50,591 bases of DNA from contig JAATFV010000234.1 in assembly GCA_015655015.1 (NCBI GenBank), positions 1 to 50,591 on the forward strand. The letters run 5' to 3'. Within the stretch, counting starts at the first letter, position 1, and each line of letters starts with the position of its first letter. This DNA comes from Chitinophagales bacterium. Lineage in GTDB: Bacteria > Bacteroidota > Bacteroidia > Chitinophagales > Chitinophagaceae. The translations under genes were made by a program, and so were the position numbers. The notes under the pieces are model-generated. The model was not told where the DNA came from. It searched no databases and was given only the letters and a program-made list of their open reading frames with translations. Of this stretch, positions 42,196 to 50,591 are shown in pieces.

Positions 42196-43083
42196 TTATA
42201 CGAGGTTTTTCTTTATATAGCTTATACTCTTCGTGATACTTTCATATGGATCTCCGGGACATTTATCCTGCTCCACAAAAAAATATTTAAACCCTGCCTT
42301 ATCGGCATTGGCGAAAATCTTTTTAAAATCAATAACGCCATTACCTACTTCCGTAAACGCATGTTCAGGCGTATTATCCATATCTTTCAAATGCCAGAGC
42401 GGGAACCTGCCCGGATGCTGATCGAAAAGCGTAACGGGGTCATGACCTGCCTTATTGACCCAGTACAGGTCCATTTCCATTTTTACCAGGTCCTTGTCCG
42501 TATTGTCCAATAATACATCATAGGGGAATTTTCCATCCTGCGCGTCGAATTCGAAATCATGGTTGTGATAACAGAATTGAATGCCGGCAGCTTTACATTT
42601 TTCAGCTGCCTTATTGAACTGGGCCGCCATTCCTTTATAATGATCCAGATTCTGCCGTTCGGCGGGTGACAGCCAGGCGCAGACCATGTATTTCAGACCC
42701 AGCGTATGGGCATCTTCCACAGCCCGGTCCCAGTCATTTAAGATAGTCCCCTTTTCAGCGTCCTTTGTATCTTCCCCCAACCGGTAATGGCAGCTGCGCA
42801 TCACCAGTCCATTCCTTTTCAGCAATTCTTTGAACGTCTTCGGATCCATTCCATAAAATTTCTCCGTATTGGTATAGGTAGCCCCTTCCAGGGAATTATA
42901 ACCGATCTGCGCCACCCTGCCCAGTGTTGCCGAAGGGTCTTCCGCCATGTGATCCCTGACAGTATAAAGCTGAAGGCCAATCGGTGTGTTTTTAAACCCG
43001 GGAAAAGAATCCAAAGATGGCGCCGCTAAAATACCGGCGGTATAAAGGGAAGTAGATTTGAGAAAAGATCTTCTGGTGTGCAT
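42196..43083 (-). CDS. Exported PF01261 TIM-barrel protein (sugar phosphate isomerase/epimerase family), paralogue 2
   Basis: 295 residues. An N-terminal twin-arginine-like signal THTRRSFLKSTSLYTAG-type (HTRRSFLKS, then AGILAAPSLD) is followed by the same barrel as at 36467-37372. Its ligand motifs are YNSLEGAT (Glu), QFCYHNHDFEFD (His, Asp), VKMEMDLYWVN (Asp), FPLWHLKDM (His) and KYFFVEQDK (Glu). The two proteins align over their whole length, so they are paralogues in one locus. It has its own promoter with the paired element (site C). Export and sequence again argue against a phosphorylated substrate; oxo-sugar isomerase or eliminase activity is a possibility. Confidence 0.88.
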   Translation of the reverse strand: MHTRRSFLKSTSLYTAGILAAPSLDSFPGFKNTPIGLQLYTVRDHMAEDPSATLGRVAQIGYNSLEGATYTNTEKFYGMDPKTFKELLKRNGLVMRSCHYRLGEDTKDAEKGTILNDWDRAVEDAHTLGLKYMVCAWLSPAERQNLDHYKGMAAQFNKAAEKCKAAGIQFCYHNHDFEFDAQDGKFPYDVLLDNTDKDLVKMEMDLYWVNKAGHDPVTLFDQHPGRFPLWHLKDMDNTPEHAFTEVGNGVIDFKKIFANADKAGFKYFFVEQDKCPGDPYESITKSISYIKKNLV

Positions 43084-43121
43084 GTTTAAATTTTTAATAT
43101 GGAAAGATTCGTTGTAAAGAC

Positions 43122-43221
43122 TAAAATTAAACCTCCTGCTCTAAGCCCCTCCTTATTCCACTACATCACTACTACATCATCACCCTGAAATCAAAGGATT
43201 TACCACATCAATACTACATCA
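43122..43221 (-). promoter_or_regulatory. Promoter of the second PF01261 gene with paired element (site C)
   Basis: A minus-strand -7 box TAATTTTA (43122-43129) matches seven of eight positions. Elements CTACATCACTACTACATCA (43161-43179) and CCACATCAATACTACATCA (43203-43221) each match the consensus at 17 of 19. Starts are 42 bases apart, and the proximal one ends 32 bases from the -7 box. The plus-strand redoxin gene shares this interval and has a TAACTTTT box at 43269-43276. Confidence 0.75.
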
Positions 43222-43292
43222 AACCGGCTACTTGCCCATTTTAAGAGAAACCGCTTCCCGTAAAATTGTAACTTTTCATAAAAATACGTCCT

Positions 43293-44450
43293 ATGCACCA
43301 GCAAAAAACGATTTGCCTGTCATTTGTTGCATTCCTCCTGGCTGGCCGTCTCTTTCTTTCAGCCGCTGCCCCCCATACACCCTTTTACTCCGCAGATGAG
43401 CATAAGACCCTGGCGATCGGTGCCCCGGCCCCTGATTTCAGCCTTAAAGGGATAGACGGAAACACTTATACCCTCGCCTCCTTTAAAAAGGCCCGCCTCC
43501 TCGTCATCGTCTTTACCTGCAATCACTGTCCCACCGCACAGGCATATGAAGACCGCATAATCCGGCTGACCAGTGACTACAGGGATAAAGGCGTAGCCGT
43601 AACAGCCATCATGCCGAATGATCCCAGCTCTATCAACCTCGACGAGCTGGGTTACACGGATATGGGCGATAGCTATGAAGAAATGAAATTACGGGCTGCC
43701 GAAAAAAAATACAATTTTCCTTATTTATACGACGGTGACACCGAAGAAGCCTCCAAAAAATATGGCCCCGTCGCCACTCCGCATGTTTTCATTTTCGATA
43801 AAGAAAGGAAGCTGCGCTACAGCGGCCGCATCGACGATGTGGAGAAACCCTCTAAAACGCCCAACACACAGGATGCCCGCAATGCCATCGAAGCCCTGCT
43901 CAATGATAAGGATGTCCCGGTAGCTACCACCAAGGTATTCGGCTGCTCGATCAAATGGGCGGAAAAAAGCGATTGGATCAACAAGGCAAAAGAAAAATGG
44001 GCTAAAGAGCCGGTCAGCCTCGACACCATCACCGCCGACGGGATAAAAGACCTCCTGAAGAACAGCTCGGACAAGCTGCGCCTGATCAATGTCTGGGCAA
44101 CCTGGTGCGGTCCCTGTGTCGTTGAATTTCCGGAATTCGTCTCCATGAACAGAATGTATCGCAGAAGGGATTTCGAGTTCATCAGCATCAGCGCCGACGA
44201 GCCCGCTAAAAAAAGTAAGGCCCTCCAGTTCCTTCAAAAACAGGAGGCATCCAACACCAATTATATCTTTAATATCGACGATAAATACAAGCTCATCGAG
44301 GCTATAGATCCCAGGTGGCAGGGCGCCCTCCCCTATACCGTGCTGGTAGAGCCCGGAGGAAAGATCGTTTATGTGAAAGAAGGACCCATCGACCCGGCAG
44401 AACTGAAAAAAGCCATTGTCGGTAATCACCTGATCGGACGGTACTATTAA
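43293..44450 (+). CDS. Exported two-domain redoxin (thioredoxin-like)
   Basis: 385 residues with a signal peptide (FVAFLLAGRLFLSAAAP). Domain 1 is an AhpC/TSA-like redoxin (APAPDFSLKGIDGNTYTLAS) whose active site reads FTCNHCPTAQ (CNHC near residue 75), an unusual dipeptide. Domain 2 is TlpA-like with VWATWCGPCVVEFPEF (CGPC near 270). The order and the CNHC motif match the family of redoxins annotated as thiol-disulfide isomerases in Bacteroidota. The role is periplasmic thiol chemistry, with partner unknown. It is transcribed away from the site C gene and is not obviously part of the regulon. It converges on the AsmA gene with 11 bases between stops. Confidence 0.87.
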   Translation: MHQQKTICLSFVAFLLAGRLFLSAAAPHTPFYSADEHKTLAIGAPAPDFSLKGIDGNTYTLASFKKARLLVIVFTCNHCPTAQAYEDRIIRLTSDYRDKGVAVTAIMPNDPSSINLDELGYTDMGDSYEEMKLRAAEKKYNFPYLYDGDTEEASKKYGPVATPHVFIFDKERKLRYSGRIDDVEKPSKTPNTQDARNAIEALLNDKDVPVATTKVFGCSIKWAEKSDWINKAKEKWAKEPVSLDTITADGIKDLLKNSSDKLRLINVWATWCGPCVVEFPEFVSMNRMYRRRDFEFISISADEPAKKSKALQFLQKQEASNTNYIFNIDDKYKLIEAIDPRWQGALPYTVLVEPGGKIVYVKEGPIDPAELKKAIVGNHLIGRYY

Positions 44451-44461
44451 GGCCGGCCGGG

Positions 44462-47400
44462 CTAATTCTCTTTGCCCTCCTCCTCCTTATCCTCCGTCTC
44501 CTCCAGCTCATCTTTCTTGCTTCCCCGGCCTGCCTTCACATTGGGATTATCCTGCGTACCCGTGATCTTTAAAGGGATCCCGATCACACCGAATGGCGGC
44601 AGCCCGACGCGAAACCGCAGGTTAAGCTTTCCATCAAAGCTGGCCTGCCCTTCCATCCGCAGCTTGAAAACAGATACCTTCATACGGGTCCGCTCAATGG
44701 TAATGATATTATTATTGATCGTGGATTTAATATCCACCTTCGACAGGTCCGGGTCTGTCACATTTCTATTCGTCTCCTTGCTGACCGAACTGAATAATTT
44801 CAGGCCCTTCACCTTTACCTTACTGACGGACAGCACGCCTCCTCCTTTCAGGGAAGGATATACCGGATGCATATTTCCATCCAGCTTTCCGGCAAGCTGA
44901 TAGTCCAGTGAAACAATCCCCTCCGCCTTAGATGCGGAAGTTGCCAGGTCCCTGAACAGCTTTATTTCCCTATACGCTCTTTGAACGTCAAACTCTTTTG
45001 CATGGATATGGTAATCGAATTGAGCCCGCTGCGGAGAAAGGCTTTTATACGCGGCGTCCATTTCCACCGGAGCCCCGATCAGGGTGAACCCGGTCTTGTT
45101 CAACCGGATCCCTCCGCTGTCGATCGTCATCCCCCCTTTAAAATTATCGATGTCCATCCCATTATACCGGACTTTTTTCACAGCCGCGTTAAAGCTGACC
45201 GAAAGATCCCCGGGGACGATAATGACCCCTGTTTGTCCGCCGCCCGAAGCAGGACCACCCGTCTGTCCGCCACTCACAGCAGAAGGACCGCCTCGCTGTC
45301 CCCCACTGGCAGAAACACCGCCCGCCGAAGAGCTCCCTGCCCCCGGCAATCCCGCTGAAACACCCACTCCCCGTCCCGCCGCCGACGTAACTCCGCCCGC
45401 AGGCGCCGCAAAAACCATGAATTCATCCACCAGCATATAATCGCTCTTCCAATCGAAACTCCCTTTCAAAGAAGTATGCTTATCCGTTATATAGCCGGTC
45501 ACATTGGAAAGCCAGCCATTCAGGACCAGGTCCGTCTTCCCATAGCTGGCGTTAAACGTATCAAACCACATTTTGTCCTGGTCAAAACGGAACAGCCCCG
45601 TCCTGATCCTGAAGGGCAGCGGGAAGGCCTCCGCGCTGATCAGCAGATCTTTTACTTTCAGCGTCCCGGAATTGAATAGCTGGTCATAACGGCCGGCGAC
45701 AGCATCACTTTGTCTTCCCCGCAAGGAAAGATTGGCCTCGATCAGGCCCTGCACATCATACCCCTGCAAGGCAAAGACACGATAGATCTTTCCTATATCC
45801 AGCGTTCCCCGGGAGCGGATAGCATATTTCAGGTTTTCAAAATTCTGCAGGTCGGCTTTCACTGTAAAAGGCTGCCCTTCGAACAGGAAGCTGACAGGCG
45901 TAAAAGCCACCTTCAGATCTCTCAACGATCCGCCTGAATTCATGATGCGGGCGCTCACCTGTATTTTTTCCAGGGGATGCGGATAGTATTTTGTTTGTAA
46001 GCTCCCATTATCCAGCTGCAGGTCGGCGACCGTCACCGGGAACAATTTTTTGGCAGGAATATAATTTCCCTTTGTCCGGACATGAGCGGTTAGGTCTCCG
46101 GCCAGCTCCATGCTGTCCAATGGAATGGCCTTTTTTATATCCGACAAATGAAACACCGTCTCCAGCCCGGCATCGATCGGAAAATCACGGGTTTTGCCTA
46201 ATTTCAGGTACCCCTTTATATAGCTGCTCAGCAGGGCGGCATTGACATTTTCCAGGGCCAGCCGGGTATGCTTATAATCGTTGTCGGCACAAGAGGCGTC
46301 AAGGTTGAAGCTGAGATCCCTTACCGCTTCCGGCAGGGAAGCGTATTTAAAATAACCGTCTTTTAAAGAAGATTTTAGTGTGAAACGGGGTATGCTGGAT
46401 AGGATCGTATCTACGGTTGTTTTCCGAAGGTGCTGCGTACGGACGATGCTGGTAGCATATTTACCCTCCGCCTCCAGGCTAAGCGTATAACGGCCTTTTA
46501 CGGCAAATGAGGTTACCCCGAAAGCCTTCGCCCACTTCTCCAGGTCCATTTCCGAATGCACCTTTGCAGAGACCCAGGGCTCCTTCATTCCTCTTAGCTG
46601 CAGCACGGCGCTAAAATAGTCCTTATCGATATTGAAATAAATGGAATCCACCGTAACGGACAGACTATCCGGATTCAATCCCGGCATATGGGAACGAAAA
46701 TTGAGAAAAAGGTTTTTTACAGGCGACGGAGCCTGTGCATTCGAAACAAAGCCATTCCGTATTTTCATAGTAAGGTCAAGTCCCGGCATCGTATTGCTGG
46801 CCGCGATATACTGACCCGTGAGAGCGGCGTCGATATCCCCGAACCCTTTCACATCGGTCTTGTTCAGCCAATCCGCCATGCCGGGAGGCAGGGCCGTAAA
46901 AATATCATGTAGATCGGAATCTGTCGACTTCAGCTTGAAATCCATGTCATACCCGTTCTTCAGGAACTCAAACCGCCCGGTAAAGGCAACCGGAAGCTGG
47001 TTGATGGTCAGGTCATTCTTTTCGAAGAAGAGGGCCAGGGAGCTCGTATTGATCTTTGTCACCAGGTCTGCATTTATCTTTTTCGATAGCAGATAGGCCT
47101 GCCGGGAATAATACAGGTCCATGGATGCGATCTCTATATGACTGTTAAGGTCGAAAATGGCCTTGCTCAGATCGCCATCCCCTTCATAATCGAGGTCTTT
47201 GGCATTGATAAGGATGGGCAGGGACCGGTCATTATAAACAAGCTTGCTTTTTTCGATGATTATTTTTTGGATCTTCAGGGATGCGCCGGCTGAATCAGCG
47301 GCAGAAGAAGCAGCTTCCTTCCTTGAAGCATATATATTGTAATTCGCATTCCCTGCCGTATCTACCTGTATGTTGATAAAAGCGTTCGTAAGAAAGATCT

Positions 47401-47737
47401 TGTCGATCCGGACTTCTGAAAATATACTGCGAATGTCCACCCCCAATGCGATCTCGTCCGCTTCGATCAGGGTCTCTTTTTCAAAAGGGGCGGAACCCTT
47501 CAATTTCAGGTCGTGCAGCGTCAGCGTCAACGCCGGGAAATGCCGGAAAAAGGACAGGCGGGCCCTGGAAAAATTCAGCTCGCTTTTGACGCTGCTCCTG
47601 GCCCATTGCCGGATCTTTCCCGATACAAAACCCGGAAAAAGATAAGGCAGCAGGAACATTAACAGAAGAATACAGGCGAGCCCTATACCGGTTATTTTCA
47701 GGAACTTAACGAGCATTCGGGATAAGGGAACCTTCAT
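44462..47737 (-). CDS. AsmA-family (AsmA-like) inner-membrane-anchored protein
   Basis: 1091 residues. An N-terminal membrane segment (ITGIGLACILLLMFLLPYLF) anchors a long periplasmic beta-rich chain of AsmA type. It starts with SRARLSFFRHFPALTLTLHD and ILIEADEIALGVDIRSIF-like strands (ETLIEADEIALGVDIRSIFS), and its C-terminal AsmA-like part includes FKLRMEGQASFDGKLNLRFR. AsmA-like proteins are bridge-like lipid carriers or envelope homeostasis factors in other bacteria. A Gly/Ser/Pro-rich insertion (about residues 775-840) is built of short repeats. The acidic tail ends EETEDKEEEGKEN. It stands alone, divergent from the histidine kinase. Confidence 0.85.
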   Translation of the reverse strand: MKVPLSRMLVKFLKITGIGLACILLLMFLLPYLFPGFVSGKIRQWARSSVKSELNFSRARLSFFRHFPALTLTLHDLKLKGSAPFEKETLIEADEIALGVDIRSIFSEVRIDKIFLTNAFINIQVDTAGNANYNIYASRKEAASSAADSAGASLKIQKIIIEKSKLVYNDRSLPILINAKDLDYEGDGDLSKAIFDLNSHIEIASMDLYYSRQAYLLSKKINADLVTKINTSSLALFFEKNDLTINQLPVAFTGRFEFLKNGYDMDFKLKSTDSDLHDIFTALPPGMADWLNKTDVKGFGDIDAALTGQYIAASNTMPGLDLTMKIRNGFVSNAQAPSPVKNLFLNFRSHMPGLNPDSLSVTVDSIYFNIDKDYFSAVLQLRGMKEPWVSAKVHSEMDLEKWAKAFGVTSFAVKGRYTLSLEAEGKYATSIVRTQHLRKTTVDTILSSIPRFTLKSSLKDGYFKYASLPEAVRDLSFNLDASCADNDYKHTRLALENVNAALLSSYIKGYLKLGKTRDFPIDAGLETVFHLSDIKKAIPLDSMELAGDLTAHVRTKGNYIPAKKLFPVTVADLQLDNGSLQTKYYPHPLEKIQVSARIMNSGGSLRDLKVAFTPVSFLFEGQPFTVKADLQNFENLKYAIRSRGTLDIGKIYRVFALQGYDVQGLIEANLSLRGRQSDAVAGRYDQLFNSGTLKVKDLLISAEAFPLPFRIRTGLFRFDQDKMWFDTFNASYGKTDLVLNGWLSNVTGYITDKHTSLKGSFDWKSDYMLVDEFMVFAAPAGGVTSAAGRGVGVSAGLPGAGSSSAGGVSASGGQRGGPSAVSGGQTGGPASGGGQTGVIIVPGDLSVSFNAAVKKVRYNGMDIDNFKGGMTIDSGGIRLNKTGFTLIGAPVEMDAAYKSLSPQRAQFDYHIHAKEFDVQRAYREIKLFRDLATSASKAEGIVSLDYQLAGKLDGNMHPVYPSLKGGGVLSVSKVKVKGLKLFSSVSKETNRNVTDPDLSKVDIKSTINNNIITIERTRMKVSVFKLRMEGQASFDGKLNLRFRVGLPPFGVIGIPLKITGTQDNPNVKAGRGSKKDELEETEDKEEEGKEN
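45234..45330 (-). repeat. Three 30-33-bp repeats in the AsmA gene linker
   Basis: Units starting TGTCC at 45234, 45264 and 45297 encode GGQTG-, GGQTGGPASG- and GGQRGGPSAVS-type stretches. They lie within a longer Gly/Ser/Ala-rich linker that reaches to about 45410. Confidence 0.7.
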
Positions 47738-47826
47738 ACTATAAAACTATTAGAGTGCTTATATTTAATTATTTACGGCAAAAATACTAATATTATAAAA
47801 GTTTATACCATAACCTTGTCAATACT

Positions 47827-48888
47827 ATGCCAACTCATCCTATCGGGGTCGGACGCAAGCCTCTGAAAAACGCTCCCAAAGGAGTAGCGGCGATCGTGGA
47901 GAATTCCCTCTTCCGCGCCCTGATCGAAAACAGCACGGACATCCTGGTCGTGGCAAATGGACAAGGGGCGATCGTTTATTCCAGCCCGTCCATTGAAAAA
48001 TATTTCGGCCTCAGCAGCAAAGAACATATGGGAAAACATGCGTTCGAGTACGTTCATCCGGAAGATATTTCCCGTCTGGCCATAAGCTTCCTGGAAGTAT
48101 TGGAAAATCCCGGCAAGCCCTTCTTCATAGAAGCAAGGGCCCGGACAAAAGATGGAATACCCATCTGGGTGGAAGGGACCGTCACCAATTTATTGGCAAC
48201 GGAAGGGATCAACGGGATCGTATGTAATTTCAGGGATACCACCGAACGGAAAAACGGAGAAAAGAAAATCTGGCAGGCCGCCCTTGACGCGCAGGAGAAA
48301 GAAAGAGAAGACATCGGCAGGGAATTGCACGATAATGTCAACCAGATCCTTACAACAGCCAGGTTATACCTGGATTGCATCCGGGGCCTCCCTTTTGAAC
48401 TCGAACATGTGATCAAACGCAGCAGCGATATCATCACCAGCGCCATCGAAGAGATCCGTAAATTGTCAAAATCCCTCACTCAATCCTTTCATAAGGAGAT
48501 CGGGCTCGAATTATCCATCGAAGACCTGGTGGAAAGCATCCGGAGACTGGAACAGCAGCTACAGGTCACCCTCGACTACTCCATGCCGTTCGAAGAGCTC
48601 CTGGACGATAAATTAAAAACGACTATTTTCCGGATCCTGCAGGAACAATTGAATAACGTGCTCAAACATGCCGAAGCCTCCGTGGTCCATATTTCTATTA
48701 AGCAGAACCCCGGTCTCCTGACGCTGCAGATCACAGATAACGGGAAAGGATTTGATCCGGAAAAGAAAAGGGAAGGTATTGGCATTAGCAACATCGCCAG
48801 CCGTGCGGAAGTATTTCATGGACAGGTGACCATCGATTCCTCTCCGGGTAATGGCTGTAAGATGTCTGTAAACTTCAGGCTGAGTTGA
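47827..48888 (+). CDS. PAS-domain sensor histidine kinase (HisKA_3/NarX-type)
   Basis: 353 residues and no membrane segment, hence cytoplasmic. The PAS domain spans about 27-145 (FRALIENSTDILVVANGQGA; RDTTERKN). The HisKA_3 phosphoacceptor region is EREDIGRELHDNVNQILTTA, with the predicted phosphorylated His in ELHDN near residue 168. The HATPase has an N box (LQEQLNNVLKHAEAS), a G1 box (ITDNGKGFDPEKKREGIGI) and a G2-like box (SSPGNGCKMSV). A NarL-type response regulator should be the partner, but none is adjacent in the window. The start is set by TAACCTTG at 47811 close upstream, so a slightly later start is possible. Confidence 0.9.
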   Translation: MPTHPIGVGRKPLKNAPKGVAAIVENSLFRALIENSTDILVVANGQGAIVYSSPSIEKYFGLSSKEHMGKHAFEYVHPEDISRLAISFLEVLENPGKPFFIEARARTKDGIPIWVEGTVTNLLATEGINGIVCNFRDTTERKNGEKKIWQAALDAQEKEREDIGRELHDNVNQILTTARLYLDCIRGLPFELEHVIKRSSDIITSAIEEIRKLSKSLTQSFHKEIGLELSIEDLVESIRRLEQQLQVTLDYSMPFEELLDDKLKTTIFRILQEQLNNVLKHAEASVVHISIKQNPGLLTLQITDNGKGFDPEKKREGIGISNIASRAEVFHGQVTIDSSPGNGCKMSVNFRLS

Positions 48889-48992
48889 GACTCCTCAAAA
48901 AAGGGGAATGAAGATCCCTCCCAAAAAAGGTTGTAGTAAGGCCATAAAAGATTTCTTATATTTCCTATCGGAATTTTTTTAAACCTATAGGA

Positions 48993-50396
48993 ATGCCACC
49001 CAATCAAACTTCCCGAACAGGTCTCACTGTCAAATCCGTATATGCCTTATTTAAACAGGCACTTTCGGGCGGGCACCAGGAGTATACCACCGGCAGCATC
49101 CGGAAAGCCGTATTTCTCTTATCGATCCCCATGATCCTCGAAATGTGCATGGAGTCCGTATTTGCGGTGGTGGACATTTTTTTTGTTGGCCGCATCGGCA
49201 GGGACGCCGTAGCTACGGTAGGATTGACGGAATCAGTGCTCATGCTGGTCTATTCGGTGGCTGTCGGTCTCAGCATGGCCGCCACCGCCATGGTCGCCCG
49301 CAGGATCGGGGAGAAAAGCCCCGAAGACGCCGCCCGGTCCGCGGCACAAGCCATCAACCTCTCCCTGGCTCTCACCGCCGTTATCAGCCTGACCGGATAT
49401 TACCTGGCCCCGGAGATCCTTCGGGTGATGGGCGCTTCCCCCGGAACGGTGGCCACCGGGTCATCCTATACCCGCATTCTCTTCGGCAGCAGCATTGTGA
49501 TCATGCTGTTATACCTGATCAATGGGGTTTTCCGCGGCGCCGGCAATGCCTCGATCGCCATGTGGTCTCTATGGATCGCTAATGGCTGTAATATCATCTT
49601 ATGCCCTGTCCTTATCCATTATTATGGATTGCGGGGAGCAGCCATCGCCACCACTATCGGCAGAGGAGTGGGGGTCTGTTATCAGCTCTATCATTTATTC
49701 AGAGGGAACGGGATCATTCATATAACCCGGAAATATTTCCGGCCCGATATGGGTCTCATCAAGGCCCTGTCAAAGATCGCCTGGACAGGGACCCTGCAAT
49801 TCCTGATCGGCTCTGCCAGCTGGATAGTCATGGCAAGGATCATCGCCCGGTTTGGCAATGTCTCCATTGCAGGCTACCAGGTAGCTATCCGCATTTTATT
49901 ATTTTTCCTTCTCCCTGCCTGGGGCATGAGCAACGCGGCAGCGACCCTCGTAGGACAGAATCTGGGCGCCGGCCGCCCGGACCGGGCAGAACGATCCGTT
50001 CGGACCGCTGTCCTGTACAACCTCGTATTCATGGTCTTCGTTTCCCTATTATTCCTTTTTGGGGCCGCGCCGATCGTGGATTTTATGAATAAAGACCCGG
50101 AAGTCCGGAAGGTAGCCATCCGCGCCCTGAATATCATAAGTATTGGATATGTCTTCTATGGGATCGGAATGGTGCTGACCAATTCCTTTAATGGCGCCGG
50201 AGATACCCGTACTCCCACAATCATCAATCTCTTTTGCTTCTGGGCCTTTCAGATCCCGGTGGCCTATCTGTTAGCCGTCATCCTGGACCTGGGCCCAACC
50301 GGCGTCTTCCTGGCCATCCTGATTACCGAAATAGCGGTGACCATTACCAGCTTTATCCTTTTCAAAAAAGGCAGGTGGAAAAAAGTGAAAGTATGA
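48993..50396 (+). CDS. MATE-family efflux transporter
   Basis: 467 residues with about 12 membrane segments in two pseudosymmetric halves. The first is ILEMCMESVFAVVDIFFVGR (MatE signature) with AVATVGLTESVLMLVYSVAV. The second half starts at the equivalent GTLQFLIGSASWIVMARIIA, with NAAATLVGQNLGAGRPDRAE. It is an Na+- or H+-coupled antiporter that exports cationic drugs or metabolites. A TATATTTC box at 48957-48964 precedes the ATG by 28 bases. It follows the kinase gene by 104 bases, and co-regulation is not shown. Confidence 0.95.
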   Translation: MPPNQTSRTGLTVKSVYALFKQALSGGHQEYTTGSIRKAVFLLSIPMILEMCMESVFAVVDIFFVGRIGRDAVATVGLTESVLMLVYSVAVGLSMAATAMVARRIGEKSPEDAARSAAQAINLSLALTAVISLTGYYLAPEILRVMGASPGTVATGSSYTRILFGSSIVIMLLYLINGVFRGAGNASIAMWSLWIANGCNIILCPVLIHYYGLRGAAIATTIGRGVGVCYQLYHLFRGNGIIHITRKYFRPDMGLIKALSKIAWTGTLQFLIGSASWIVMARIIARFGNVSIAGYQVAIRILLFFLLPAWGMSNAAATLVGQNLGAGRPDRAERSVRTAVLYNLVFMVFVSLLFLFGAAPIVDFMNKDPEVRKVAIRALNIISIGYVFYGIGMVLTNSFNGAGDTRTPTIINLFCFWAFQIPVAYLLAVILDLGPTGVFLAILITEIAVTITSFILFKKGRWKKVKV

Positions 50397-50580
50397 TACC
50401 TTTGCAACCAGGCATAAGTAATTAATTGTAACTTTCGAAAAAAGTAAAATAATGCACAATAAAAATATTTGTTAAATGCTGCTTGCACCATTGCAAATAA
50501 GATAATATTTTACCATCCCTGCCGTTTATAATTACGCCGAAGGGCTTATCTTATAACCACTTAAAAAAACCTGTTCAACC

Positions 50581-50591
50581 ATGCGTCGTAG
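50581..50591 (+). CDS. Possible start of a further gene (cut by the window edge)
   Basis: The last bases read ATGCGTCGTAG after a 184-base gene-free leader from 50397. The leader carries TACCTTTG at 50397-50404 and TAACTTTC near 50430 as possible -7 boxes. Only three codons are visible, so neither the gene nor its reading frame can be confirmed. Confidence 0.3.

Noticed and set aside
44451..44461. GGCCGGCC palindrome between the convergent redoxin and AsmA genes
   Set aside because: It is too short and lacks a T-run to act as a terminator.

Overview
The window reads as a chromosome segment of a Bacteroidota bacterium, most likely a Chitinophaga-like soil member of the Chitinophagaceae. The support is two SusC/SusD pairs, an ECF sigma/FecR/STN-SusC signalling set, Bacteroidota-type promoters (TAnnTTTG at -7), Y_Y_Y-type sensor architecture, and TlpA-like thioredoxin and PD40 proteins. 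The taxon is inferred from gene content only.

Left accessory zone (1-8.5 kb). A tRNA-Asn gene is followed by a hipBA toxin-antitoxin pair. The 3' end of the tRNA is repeated beyond hipB, as at the far end of an integrated element. Then come small regulator/enzyme pairs (Lrp with DUF2000 and a PaaI thioesterase; HxlR with an EthD protein), unrecognised genes, and gene debris: a truncated DUF6985 gene, a DUF2625 gene with a large internal deletion, and a phytanoyl-CoA dioxygenase remnant.

Middle (8.5-26.4 kb). A SWIM protein precedes a minus-strand locus in which sigma factor, FecR, STN-type SusC, SusD and a doubled DUF4369-thioredoxin protein form a trans-envelope signalling and uptake unit of unknown substrate. 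Beyond it lie an L,D-transpeptidase, a phosphocholine-type phospholipase C, an MgtC protein, a hemerythrin-like protein, a histone H1-like peptide and HU (convergent, sharing a 42-bp perfect palindromic terminator), and a broken dinB fragment abutting a strong hairpin.

Carbohydrate locus (26.4-43.1 kb). A second SusC/SusD pair, two PD40 propeller paralogues, a GH2 exo-glycosidase and two exported PF01261 TIM-barrel paralogues surround a membrane-spanning propeller/Y_Y_Y/HTH regulator. Three minus-strand promoters here (before SusC, before the PD40 operon and before the lone PF01261 gene) share the same architecture: two copies of a 19-bp direct-repeat element CTACATCAACACTACATCA, 42 or 53 bp apart, ending 32-33 bp upstream of the -7 box. 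This looks like a local regulon controlled by the membrane-tethered regulator and is the most interesting signal in the window.

Right end (43.3-50.6 kb). A two-domain redoxin, an AsmA-family protein, a PAS histidine kinase of the HisKA_3 type, a MATE transporter and the leader of a further gene. Short in-frame tandem repeats recur in exported proteins and linkers across the window (FecR, GH2 signal peptide, L,D-transpeptidase, AsmA).
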